Shown piece by piece: positions 7,885 to 15,415 of a stretch of DNA of 64,000 bases; position 1 is the first letter of the stretch; every line of letters begins with the position of its first letter. Under the pieces are notes generated by a model. The model did no database searches, was not told the origin of the DNA, and saw only the letters and a program-made list of their open reading frames with translations. This stretch comes from Nonomuraea dietziae (GTDB lineage Bacteria; Actinomycetota; Actinomycetes; Streptosporangiales; Streptosporangiaceae): positions 4,216,001 to 4,280,000 of the forward strand of contig NZ_JACIBV010000001.1 in the NCBI RefSeq assembly GCF_014195505.1. Direction: 5' to 3'. The position numbers were made by a program, and so were the translations under genes.

Positions 7885-8655
7885 GTGTCGGACGAGTTCA
7901 CCGCGCCAGGCCTTGAGCTGTTCCACCTTCCCCCTCTCTTCCCCGACGGACCGGCATGGCTGACCAAGCCCGTGCTGATCGCCATCCTGTCCGCGCTGCT
8001 GATCACCGCCTTCTTCTGGTCCGCCTTCGCCAGCCCGAAGCTCGTGCCCAGGGGCATGCAGAACCTCGGCGAGCTCGGCTACACGTTCGTCCGCGACCAG
8101 ATCGGGAAGCCGTTCCTCGGCAGGCACACCGACCGCTGGATGGGGCTGCTCCTCACTGTCTTCTTCACCGCCCTGGTGTGGAACGTGATGGGCGTCGTCC
8201 CGCTGATCCAGTATCCGATCGCGGCCAACATCGCCTTCCCCATGGTGCTGGCCCTCACCGTCTACATCCTGAAGATCCATCAGGGCGTCAAGCACCACGG
8301 CTGGTCCAGGTTCCTCGGTGGGTTGCTGTTTCCCGAGGGGCTCCCGAAGTGGGCACTCGGCATCTACGTCCCGCTGGTGTTCGCCGAGTACTTCCTGAAC
8401 TCGCTGTTCACGCACTTCGTCCGGTTGTTCGCGAACATGTTCGCCGGGCACCTGATCCTGGCCTTCTTCAGCTCGGTCGGCTTCTGGTTCCTGTTCGAGC
8501 ACCTCACCCCGCTCGGATCGATCGTCGGGATCGTCGGCGTGGTCATGACGGTGCTGATGACCGGCTTCGAGCTGTTCATCATGTTCCTGCAGGCGTTCCT
8601 GTTCACGCTGCTTGCCGCGATGTTCATCGGCGACGCCATCGAGGGCACGCACTGA
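7885..8655 (+). CDS. atpB: F0F1 ATP synthase subunit a, orphan gene
   Basis: A 256-residue integral membrane protein with about five or six hydrophobic helices. The proton-channel helix has HFVRLFANMFAGH, with the essential Arg at 180 and His189, and the last helix has GFELFIMFLQAFLF with Glu229 and Gln236, the residues that form the half-channels against the c ring. It starts at GTG 7885. No atpE, atpF, atpH or F1 gene follows: the next gene, 36 bp on, is a convergent hexosaminidase. Subunit a is normally in an eight- or nine-gene atp operon, so this is a detached or second copy. All key residues are kept. Confidence 0.92.
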   Translation: MSDEFTAPGLELFHLPPLFPDGPAWLTKPVLIAILSALLITAFFWSAFASPKLVPRGMQNLGELGYTFVRDQIGKPFLGRHTDRWMGLLLTVFFTALVWNVMGVVPLIQYPIAANIAFPMVLALTVYILKIHQGVKHHGWSRFLGGLLFPEGLPKWALGIYVPLVFAEYFLNSLFTHFVRLFANMFAGHLILAFFSSVGFWFLFEHLTPLGSIVGIVGVVMTVLMTGFELFIMFLQAFLFTLLAAMFIGDAIEGTH

Positions 8656-8691
8656 CCCGGCGGTGATCTCCGCGACCCTCGGGGACTGCGA

Positions 8692-10017
8692 CTAGCGGGC
8701 CGCTCTCTCGATCCTGTCCGCCAGCCTGCGGTGCTCGGCCGAGCGGAGCACCTTGGCCGCCTGGGCCGCCGAGGCGACGGGGGCCGCCTTGAGGAAGCCG
8801 CGCTTGTGCCGGAGTTCGAGGAGCCTGGTCACCGACTCGTCGAGACGCTGCTGGGAGATGCGGCCCGACTTCACCGCCGCCAGCACCGCGCCGTAGGCCT
8901 TGGGCAGGCTCGGCGGCATGAGCAGCAGGTCGGCGCCCGCCAGCACGGCGCGCACGGCGACCTCGCCGTCGTTGTACTTCTTGCGCACGCCCTCCATGTT
9001 GAGCGCGTCGGTGGAGACGACGCCGTCGAAGCCGAGCTTGTCGCGCAGCAGCCCGGTCAGGATGGGCTTGGACAGCGTGGCGGGGTCGCCCGAGGGGTCG
9101 AGCTTGGGCATGACGATGTGCGCGCTCATGACCGCGTCCACGTCGGCGCCGATCGCGGCCTTGAACGGCGGCGCGTCGAGCGAGGCCCACTGGGCGCGGG
9201 TGTGCTTGATGACCGGCAGGCCCGTGTGGCTGTCGGTCCTGGTGTCGCCGTGGCCGGGGAAGTGCTTGGCCGTGGCGGCGACGCCGGCGTCGTGGAAGCC
9301 CTTGACCGAGGCGGCGACCATCTGGGCGACGCGCGCCGGGTCGTCGCCGAAGGCGCGCTTGCCGATGACCGGGTTCTTCGGGTCGATGTTGACGTCCGCC
9401 ACGGGGGCGAAGTCGAGGTTGACACCGAGCGCCTTCAGCTCGGCCCCCGTGGCCTTCGCCGCTTCGCGGGCCAGGCCCGTGTTGCGCGTGGCGCCGACGA
9501 CCGAGGCCCCCGGCAGGTCGGTGACCAGCGCGGACATCCGGGAGACCAGGCCGTTCTCCTGGTCGGTGCCGATCAGGAGCGGCACGCGCTTCGAGGCCTT
9601 CTGCATGCCGTTGGTCAGCGAGACGACCTGGGAGACGCTCTTGATGTTGCCGGGGAAGAGGATCACGCCGCCGAGGTGGTACTTGGCGATCACCTTGGCG
9701 GGGGTGCTCGCGCCGAACGAGGTCTGGTTGCCCTCGGCGGCGCTGTCGGCGGAGGTGCCGTTGAGCACGGGCATGAACAGCTGGCCGACCTTCTCCTCGA
9801 CGCTCATCGCCGCCAGCGCCCGCCGTACGGTGTCGGGCCTGCTCCCGGCCTGCGCGGGCGTGGGTGACGCGGGCGCGGAGGAGGCGGGAGGGGTGGACGC
9901 GACGGCTGGAGGAGCCACCGAGCCGGCGGCCCCCGCGCTGCCCGACGCGCCTCCGCACGCCGCCAGGGTGGCCGTCGCGATCATCAGGACGCCTGCGCTG
10001 CGGATGCCTCGAACCAT
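8692..10017 (-). CDS. GH3 beta-N-acetylhexosaminidase lipoprotein (NagZ-type)
   Basis: A 441-residue exported glycosidase. A lipobox TLAAC puts the lipidated Cys at 21, followed by a Ser/Pro/Ala linker to about residue 60. The GH3 domain has the NagZ signature KHFPGHGDTRTDSHTGLP, whose His acts with Asp in the acid/base dyad, and the nucleophile Asp in VVSTDALNM. NagZ-type enzymes release terminal GlcNAc from peptidoglycan fragments or chitooligosaccharides. Outside the membrane it would feed GlcNAc to the PTS encoded next to it. It is the last gene in the minus-strand direction after ptsI, with a 54-bp gap. Confidence 0.92.
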   Translation of the reverse strand: MVRGIRSAGVLMIATATLAACGGASGSAGAAGSVAPPAVASTPPASSAPASPTPAQAGSRPDTVRRALAAMSVEEKVGQLFMPVLNGTSADSAAEGNQTSFGASTPAKVIAKYHLGGVILFPGNIKSVSQVVSLTNGMQKASKRVPLLIGTDQENGLVSRMSALVTDLPGASVVGATRNTGLAREAAKATGAELKALGVNLDFAPVADVNIDPKNPVIGKRAFGDDPARVAQMVAASVKGFHDAGVAATAKHFPGHGDTRTDSHTGLPVIKHTRAQWASLDAPPFKAAIGADVDAVMSAHIVMPKLDPSGDPATLSKPILTGLLRDKLGFDGVVSTDALNMEGVRKKYNDGEVAVRAVLAGADLLLMPPSLPKAYGAVLAAVKSGRISQQRLDESVTRLLELRHKRGFLKAAPVASAAQAAKVLRSAEHRRLADRIERAAR

Positions 10018-10071
10018 GTGTCCAAACTATCGGCCGCGTGCGGGTGTTGAGGCCGACTCGTCATTCGCCGG

Positions 10072-11742
10072 CTACAGGCCGAGCGCCGCCAGCCGCGGAA
10101 GGGCCGCGCGGGCCGCCGCCCTCGCCCCCGCCGCCGTGCTCTGCGCCCTGGCGGCCTCGGCCGCGGCGCGGCACTGCGCCAGCGTGTGCCCGGCCAGCCC
10201 CGCCCGTACGGCAGGCAGCGAGGGAGCGCTCATCGACAGCGTCGCCACGCCCAGCCCCACCAGCACGCACGCCAGCACGGGATCGGCCGCCGCCTCGCCG
10301 CACACCCCGCACGGCCTGCCGTGCTCGCCCACGGCCAGGGCGATCAGGTCGAGCAGGGCGGGCTGCCACGCGTCCTGCAGCGCGCTCAGCGCCCCCACCT
10401 GGCGGTCGGCCGCGAACGTGTACTGCGCGAGGTCGTTGGTCCCGATCGAGAAGAAGTCCACGGCCGCCGCCAGATCCCCGGCCCTGAGCGCCGCGGCCGG
10501 CACCTCGATCATCACTCCCGCCGAGGTCAGCCCTCTGGCCCTGCACGCCTCGGTGAACCAGGTCGCCTCCTCCACCGTGGCCACCATGGGCGCCATCACC
10601 TGCAACCGGGCCGGCAGCCCCTCGGCCGCCCTGGCCAGCGCGTCGAGCTGCTCGGCCATGACCTCGGGATGCACCCTGAACATCCGCAGCCCCCGCTCGC
10701 CGAGCGCGGGGTTCGGCTCCTCGCCCTGGGCCGGCAGGAAGGCCAGCGGCTTGTCGGCGCCCGCGTCGAGCGTGCGGACCACGACCTTTCCTCCGGGGAA
10801 GGCCTCCAGCACGGCCCGGTAGGCCGTCTCCTGCTCGGCCCCCGTGGGCGGCTGCTTCCTGTCCAGGAAGAGGAACTCCGTGCGGTATAGCCCGACGCCT
10901 TCGGCGCCGTTGGCCAGCGCCGCCTTCACCTCGCCAGGCCCGCCGAGGTTGACCAGCAGCGGGACGGCGTGCCCGTCGGAGGTCCCGCCAGGACCTGTCG
11001 CGGCCCTGAGCGCCTGCTCCCTGGCCTCGGAGCGCCGCCTGGCCGCGGCCACCTCGCGCTCGCCGGGCTCGACGGTGACCGTGCCCGCGGCTCCGTCCAC
11101 GAGCACGCGGACACCTGGCGTCAGTCCTGTGGCGCCGCGGGCGGCCACCACCGCGGGCACGCCCATCGCTCGCGCCAGGATCGCGGTGTGACTGGTAGGG
11201 CCGCCCTCCTCCGTCACGAACGCGGCCACGACGTCCTTGGACAGCAGCGCCGTGTCGGCGGGCGCCAGGTCCCTGGCCACCAGCACGTACGGCTCGGCCG
11301 CCACGTCGGGCACCCCCGGCATCGTCCGGCCTGTCAGCACGGCGACCGTGCGGTCCCTGATGTCGTCGAGGTCGGCCGCCCGCTCGCCCAGGTAGCCGCC
11401 CGCCGAGGTCAGCAGGTCGCGGTAGGTCCCGAACGAGTCGTAGACGGCCCTCTCCGCGGCCGTGCCCCTGTCGATCAACGCGTCGACCCCCACGGCCAGG
11501 CCGGGGTCGCGGGCCATCAGCGCCTGGGCGGCGAGCACGTCCTTCGCCTCGCCGCCGGCCCTGACGCCGCGCGCCTCCAGGTCGGCCGCGACCTTCTCCA
11601 GCGCGGCGTGCGCCCGCGCCTTCTCCTCCTCCGCCTCGCCCACGTAGGTGGCGCCCTCGGGGGGTTCGGGCACCGAGGCGGTCAGCACGTAGACGGGGCC
11701 GTGCCCGATGCCCGGGCTGACCCCCACCCCCGCGACGATCAT
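10072..11742 (-). CDS. ptsI: PTS enzyme I (phosphoenolpyruvate-protein phosphotransferase)
   Basis: A 556-residue EI that takes phosphate from phosphoenolpyruvate and passes it to HPr. The phospho-His motif GGPTSHTAILARAMGVP places the active His at 185. The C-terminal PEP-binding barrel has LYRTEFLFLDR, SIGTNDLAQYTFAADR and the catalytic Cys in GVCGEAAADP. Length and domain order are normal. Its ATG overlaps the ptsH stop by 4 bp (11739-11742), so HPr and EI are translationally coupled. It is the distal gene of the SIS-EIIB-crr-HAD-ptsH-ptsI operon. Confidence 0.96.
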   Translation of the reverse strand: MIVAGVGVSPGIGHGPVYVLTASVPEPPEGATYVGEAEEEKARAHAALEKVAADLEARGVRAGGEAKDVLAAQALMARDPGLAVGVDALIDRGTAAERAVYDSFGTYRDLLTSAGGYLGERAADLDDIRDRTVAVLTGRTMPGVPDVAAEPYVLVARDLAPADTALLSKDVVAAFVTEEGGPTSHTAILARAMGVPAVVAARGATGLTPGVRVLVDGAAGTVTVEPGEREVAAARRRSEAREQALRAATGPGGTSDGHAVPLLVNLGGPGEVKAALANGAEGVGLYRTEFLFLDRKQPPTGAEQETAYRAVLEAFPGGKVVVRTLDAGADKPLAFLPAQGEEPNPALGERGLRMFRVHPEVMAEQLDALARAAEGLPARLQVMAPMVATVEEATWFTEACRARGLTSAGVMIEVPAAALRAGDLAAAVDFFSIGTNDLAQYTFAADRQVGALSALQDAWQPALLDLIALAVGEHGRPCGVCGEAAADPVLACVLVGLGVATLSMSAPSLPAVRAGLAGHTLAQCRAAAEAARAQSTAAGARAAARAALPRLAALGL

Positions 11743-11996
11743 GGCGCCGATGCGATCGCGGCCAGCTCGTCGAGCAACTCCTCCGCGCCATCTCCCTCGG
11801 CCCTGATCACGATCGTCTCGCCCTGGCGCACGTCGAGCCCCATCACCATGAGGATGCTCTTGGCGTTGACGGGCTGGCCGCCCTGCCTGGCCACGGTGAC
11901 GTCGATGTCGGCCTTCGCCGCCGCCTGCACGAACGTCGCCGCGGGTCGGGCGTGCAGGCCGACCTCCGCCTCGACGGTCACCTTGCGCTCGGCCAT
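11739..11996 (-). CDS. ptsH: PTS phosphocarrier protein HPr
   Basis: An 85-residue HPr. The phosphorylation site is His15 in GLHARPAATF, and the regulatory-site region NAKSILMVMGLDV places Ser at 47. HPr carries phosphate from EI to EIIA. An HPr-kinase role for the Ser is not expected in actinobacteria and no hprK is present. It is followed directly by ptsI with ATGA overlap and preceded by the HAD gene 40 bp upstream, with a good GGAGGAT ribosome site. Confidence 0.96.
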   Translation of the reverse strand: MAERKVTVEAEVGLHARPAATFVQAAAKADIDVTVARQGGQPVNAKSILMVMGLDVRQGETIVIRAEGDGAEELLDELAAIASAP

Positions 11997-12036
11997 CGGG
12001 GATCCTCCTTGCTGTGCCGGTCCAGACCAGCTGGAC

Positions 12037-12681
12037 TCACGAAAAGGGCGGCCAGCCGACCGCGGTCAGGTCAGCGACCACGAGATCGGCGTCGGCCAGG
12101 TCCTCGCCGGCGTGGGTGGTGGCCACTCCCACGCACTTCATACCCGCCGCTTTCGCCGCGGATATCCCCGCCACCGAGTCCTCGAAGACTACGCAATCAT
12201 CCGGATCCACCCTCAGCCGGGCGGCGGCCAGCAGGAAGCCGGCCGGGTCGGGCTTGCCGACCTCGACGTCCTCGGCCGTCACGAGCACCTCGAACAGGCT
12301 CCTGACCCCGACCTGGTCGAGCCGCGTCTCGGCCCAGTCACGCCGGGCGGAGGTCACCAGGCCGATGCGCGAGCCGTACGCGGCGACCTTGCGGACCAGC
12401 TCGGCGGCGCCGGGGACGGGGGCGACGTCGGGCAGCCCCGGGTGGTCGTCGTAGCTGAAGACCTCGGCGATCAGCTGCTCCACGTCGTGGTCGGGGAAGA
12501 TCTCGGGGAGCACGTCCCTGCCCCTGCGCCCCATGAAGATGGCCACGTCGTGATCGAGCTGGTGGTTGTCGAGCAGCATCTGCCAGATCATCCTGTTGCG
12601 CCGCTCGGTGTCGATCAGCGTGCCGTCGAGGTCGAAGAGCGCCACGGCACGGACTCTGCCCCGCTCGCTGTCTACGCCCAT
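12037..12681 (-). CDS. HAD-family sugar-phosphatase/phosphomutase-like protein in PTS operon
   Basis: A 214-residue HAD-IA protein of the beta-phosphoglucomutase/2-deoxyglucose-6-phosphatase type. Motif I is LFDLDGTLIDT, motif II LVTSARRD, motif III VGKPDPAGF and motif IV VVFEDSVAGISAAKAAGM. The start at 12681 is supported by a 10-bp overlap with the end of crr. Its place between crr and ptsH suggests that it acts on a sugar phosphate made by the transporter, perhaps to relieve sugar-phosphate stress; this is an inference. Substrate specificity is unknown. Confidence 0.87.
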   Translation of the reverse strand: MGVDSERGRVRAVALFDLDGTLIDTERRNRMIWQMLLDNHQLDHDVAIFMGRRGRDVLPEIFPDHDVEQLIAEVFSYDDHPGLPDVAPVPGAAELVRKVAAYGSRIGLVTSARRDWAETRLDQVGVRSLFEVLVTAEDVEVGKPDPAGFLLAAARLRVDPDDCVVFEDSVAGISAAKAAGMKCVGVATTHAGEDLADADLVVADLTAVGWPPFS

Positions 12682-13118
12682 CGGAAGAGCTCGTCCCCCA
12701 CGTGGACGGGGCCGTGGGCGACCTCGGTCACCGACTCCGCCCTGGCGTCGAGCGCCACCACGGGGCAGACGGGCGAGCGCCCGCCCGCCTCTATCACGGC
12801 GGGATCCCACGCCACGACGGGCTGGCCCGCGCTGACCCTGTCGCCCTCGGTCGCCAGCAGCCTGAAGCCCTCCCCCTTGAGCTGCACCGTGTCGATCCCC
12901 AGGTGCACCAGCACGCCCTTGCCGTCGTCCCCCACGATGACGTAGGCGTGCGGATGCAGTTTCATGATCTTTCCGTCGATCGGCGCCACAGCGTTGCCAG
13001 GCGCCCTCGCCGGGTCGATAGCCGTCCCGGGCCCGACCATGCCCGCCGAGAACACCGGATCGGGCACGGCGCCCAGCCCCACCGCGGCCCCGTCAACCGG
13101 AGCGAGAACGCTGGTCAT
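12672..13118 (-). CDS. crr: PTS glucose-family EIIA component
   Basis: A 148-residue EIIA of the glucose family. The active His72 is in VLVHLGIDTVQLKGEGF, and the second active-site His (57) is in IMKLHPHAYVI. It accepts phosphate from HPr and passes it to EIIB, and in actinobacteria serves several PTS permeases. It is separated from EIIB upstream by a strong hairpin and overlaps the HAD gene downstream by 10 bp. Confidence 0.95.
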   Translation of the reverse strand: MTSVLAPVDGAAVGLGAVPDPVFSAGMVGPGTAIDPARAPGNAVAPIDGKIMKLHPHAYVIVGDDGKGVLVHLGIDTVQLKGEGFRLLATEGDRVSAGQPVVAWDPAVIEAGGRSPVCPVVALDARAESVTEVAHGPVHVGDELFRWA

Positions 13119-13135
13119 TGGTCCCCCCTGCAGCA

Positions 13136-13170
13136 GAGCGCCGGCGGCGGGGAATCCGCCGCCGGCGCTC
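13136..13170 (-). terminator. Intercistronic hairpin between EIIB and crr
   Basis: A perfect 15-bp inverted repeat (13136-13150 / 13156-13170) with a 5-base loop, almost pure G+C. It includes the first base of the EIIB stop codon complement. No U-tract follows. It lies 18 bp before the crr start inside an apparent operon, so it may be a partial terminator, a processing site or a 3' stabiliser that sets EIIB and crr at different levels. Confidence 0.75.
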
Positions 13171-13406
13171 TAGCCGATGATGTCCTCGATGTCGCTGGCG
13201 ATCGTGTCGGCCTCGGGGCCCACCACGACCTGAACGACGTTGCCCGCGGCCATCACCCCGTGAGCTCCTGCGGCCTTGAGCGCCGCCTGGTCGACCTTGG
13301 AGGCGTCGTGCACCTCGGTGCGCAGCCGCGTGATGCACGGCTCGATCTCGATGATGTTGTCCACACCACCGAGCCCGGCGATGATCGCGTTCGCGTCCGC
13401 CGCCAT
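13170..13406 (-). CDS. nagF: PTS glucose/N-acetylglucosamine EIIB component
   Basis: A 78-residue stand-alone EIIB. The phospho-Cys is Cys24 in EIEPCITRLRTEV, and the C-terminal VVVGPEADTIASDIEDII is typical. It takes phosphate from EIIA and gives it to the sugar in the EIIC channel. Only one EIIB is present for two EIIC genes across the divergent promoter, as in the Streptomyces nagF-nagE1-nagE2 system, which is the basis for the symbol. A GGGAGG ribosome site precedes ATG 13406. Confidence 0.92.
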   Translation of the reverse strand: MAADANAIIAGLGGVDNIIEIEPCITRLRTEVHDASKVDQAALKAAGAHGVMAAGNVVQVVVGPEADTIASDIEDIIG

Positions 13407-13459
13407 CTGTCCTCCCTTGTCGTTACGTCTCTGTGACCAGGCTAAACGACCGTGGACGA

Positions 13460-14495
13460 TCAGTCGGTCTGGGTCACCTTGTTGAGGCCGCGCGGCGCGT
13501 CGGGGTCGATGCCCAGGCGCCTGGCGAGGGCTTCGGTGAGCAGCTGCCCAGGAACGATCAGGCCCATGGGGGCGACCCACTCGGGCAGGTCGGGGCCGTT
13601 CAGCGCCGCCGTACCCGCCTTGGCCAGGGCCGCGCCGCCGCCCACGGTGAAGGCCGCCGCACCCGCGCCGACCACCCGCTCGGCCAGGGCGACCGTGCCC
13701 GCCAGCGTCGGGCTGTTCTCCGCCGCGACCAGCAGCGCGGGGGTGTCCTCGTCCACGACGGCGATCGGGCCGTGCAGCAGGTCGGCGTAGGACAGGCCCA
13801 TGGCGTGCAGGTAGCAGGCCTCCTTGAGCTTCAGCGCGGTCTCCAGGGCGGTGGAGAAGGCCAGGGCCGCGGCCCGAGACGACCACGCCGGGCTTGTCGG
13901 CCAGGCCCTCGACGACCGCTTCGAGGTCACCGGGCTCGGCGATCAGCTTCTCGACGGCGTCGGGCACCCGCTGCAGGTCGGCGGCGTCCACGTCCGCGCC
14001 GAGCCCCAGCGCGAGGACGGCCAGGGCCGCCAGCTGCGTGGTGTAGGTCTTGGTGGCGGGGACCGCCTTCTCCTCGCCCGCCAGGGTGACCAGCGCGAGG
14101 TCGGCCGCCTGGGCGAGCGGGCTGTCCTCGCCCCCGTTGGTGATGCCGACGGTCCTGGCGCCGCACTCCTTGGCCCAGGTCAGCGTCTCCACGATCTCCT
14201 CGGTCTTGCCCGACTGGGAGATCGCGACGGCCAGGACGCCTTCGAGGTCGAGTTTGCGCCTGTAGGTGGTGGCGATGGAGGGCGCGGCGAGGGCCGACAG
14301 ACGGCCCGCGTGCGATTCCACCAGGTAGCGGCCGTAGACTGCGGCGTTGTCGGAGGTACCGCGCGCGATGAACAGCAACTGCCGGGTCTGCTCGCCGAGC
14401 GCCTTCACCTCGCCGACTCGGGGGAGCAAGGAGTCCAGGGTGGCCCGCAGCGCGGCCGGCTGCTCGGCGATCTCGCTGCGCATTCTCGTGGTCAT
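13460..14495 (-). CDS. SIS-domain aminosugar-phosphate isomerase/deaminase, frameshifted
   Basis: A double-SIS protein of about 345 residues like the isomerase half of GlmS and NagB-II-type glucosamine-6-phosphate deaminases. SIS1 has LLFIARGTSDNAAVYGRYL and AISQSGKTEEIVETL; SIS2 has STALETALKLKEACYLHA and the LLHGP motif. The frame breaks at GGG 13864-13866 (CCC on the coding strand) just after VVVSGRG; removing one C gives the expected GRGLAFSTALE. An error is likely. It is the first gene after the dre palindrome and precedes EIIB, so it probably converts GlcN-6-P from imported GlcNAc toward fructose-6-P. No nagA is seen nearby. Confidence 0.85.
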
Positions 14496-14530
14496 CTTGT
14501 CCCCATCGCTTGACTCCTATTTCCGGCATG

Positions 14531-14552
14531 TGGTCTAGTCCGGACTAGACCA
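14531..14552. promoter_or_regulatory. DasR-type operator (dre-like 22-bp palindrome)
   Basis: A perfect palindrome of two 11-base arms, TGGTCTAGTCC and its complement. Each outer half, TGGTCTAG/CTAGACCA, matches the half site of the DasR responsive element known from Streptomyces (core TGGTCTAGACCA). It lies between the divergent SIS operon and the dasR-EIIC genes, 36 bp from the SIS start and 47 bp from dasR. DasR would repress both directions until GlcN-6-P binds. Confidence 0.85.
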
Positions 14553-14599
14553 GTACGAACCATAGCTCATCATTCAAGGTCAGATCGAGGGGAGGATCC

Positions 14600-15340
14600 G
14601 TGGCGCACATCGATCCGGACAGCCCGGTGCCCAAGTACTTCCAGCTCCGCGAGATCCTGCTGGATCTCATAGACAGCAACGAGCTCAGCATCGGGGCGGC
14701 CATCCCGTCCGAGCGCGAGCTCTGCCAGCGATTCGGGCTGTCGCGGATGACCGTCCGCCAGGCGGTCGACCACCTCGTCTCCGAGGGACGCCTGCACAGG
14801 GTGCCGGGCAAGGGCACCTTCGTCGCCAGGCCGAAGATCGAGCTGGCCCTCCAGCTCACCTCCTTCACCAACGACATGCGCGCCCGTGGTCTCGAGCCCG
14901 GCTCGCGCGACCTCGACAGACGCATCGTGCGCGCGAGCGCGCACCTGGCCAAGGAGCTGGGGATCCAGCCGGGAGAGGAGGTGCACTTCATCGAGCGGCT
15001 GCGGACCGCCGACGGAGAGCCCCTGTCGATCGAGCGGGCGCACATCCCCGTCTCGCTCGCTCCCGACCTGGCCGATCACGACCTCACGGGGCGCTCGCTC
15101 TACCAGCTGCTGGAGCAGCGCTACGGGATCGTCATGGACGCGGGCGAGCTGACCATCGACGGCGGCCTCGCCGATCCCAGCGACGCCGACCTGCTGAAGC
15201 TGCCCAGAGGAGGGGCGGTGCTGCTGCTGCAGCGGCGCTCGTTCGCCGGCGGGGTCTGCGCCGAGCTCGGTGTCTCCACCTACCGGGCCGATCGGTACCA
15301 GTTGCGCACCATGCTGGAGATCCCCGCCCGCCGCGGCTGA
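14600..15340 (+). CDS. dasR: GntR/HutC-family regulator DasR
   Basis: A 246-residue regulator that starts at GTG 14600 after a GGGGAGG ribosome site. The N-terminal winged HTH (about 30-78) reads IPSERELCQRFGLSRMTVRQ, then GRLHRVPGKGTFVARP. The C-terminal UTRA ligand domain (about 90-240) has LTSFTNDMRARGLEPGS. In Streptomyces, DasR senses glucosamine-6-phosphate and controls GlcNAc uptake, chitin use, development and antibiotics. The dre palindrome just upstream, the divergent PTS operon and the downstream EIIC genes support the same role. Confidence 0.93.
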   Translation: MAHIDPDSPVPKYFQLREILLDLIDSNELSIGAAIPSERELCQRFGLSRMTVRQAVDHLVSEGRLHRVPGKGTFVARPKIELALQLTSFTNDMRARGLEPGSRDLDRRIVRASAHLAKELGIQPGEEVHFIERLRTADGEPLSIERAHIPVSLAPDLADHDLTGRSLYQLLEQRYGIVMDAGELTIDGGLADPSDADLLKLPRGGAVLLLQRRSFAGGVCAELGVSTYRADRYQLRTMLEIPARRG

Positions 15341-15415
15341 CCGGTTCTGCGCGGGTGCGGCATGCTACGTCAGGACCCCGTTCCCTTCCCCCCGACACCC
15401 CCGGAGGAACGACCG

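Noticed and set aside
13407..13459. Possible second dre site (CTGGTCACAGAGAC) before EIIB
   Set aside because: Only one half site fits and the spacing differs from the known element.
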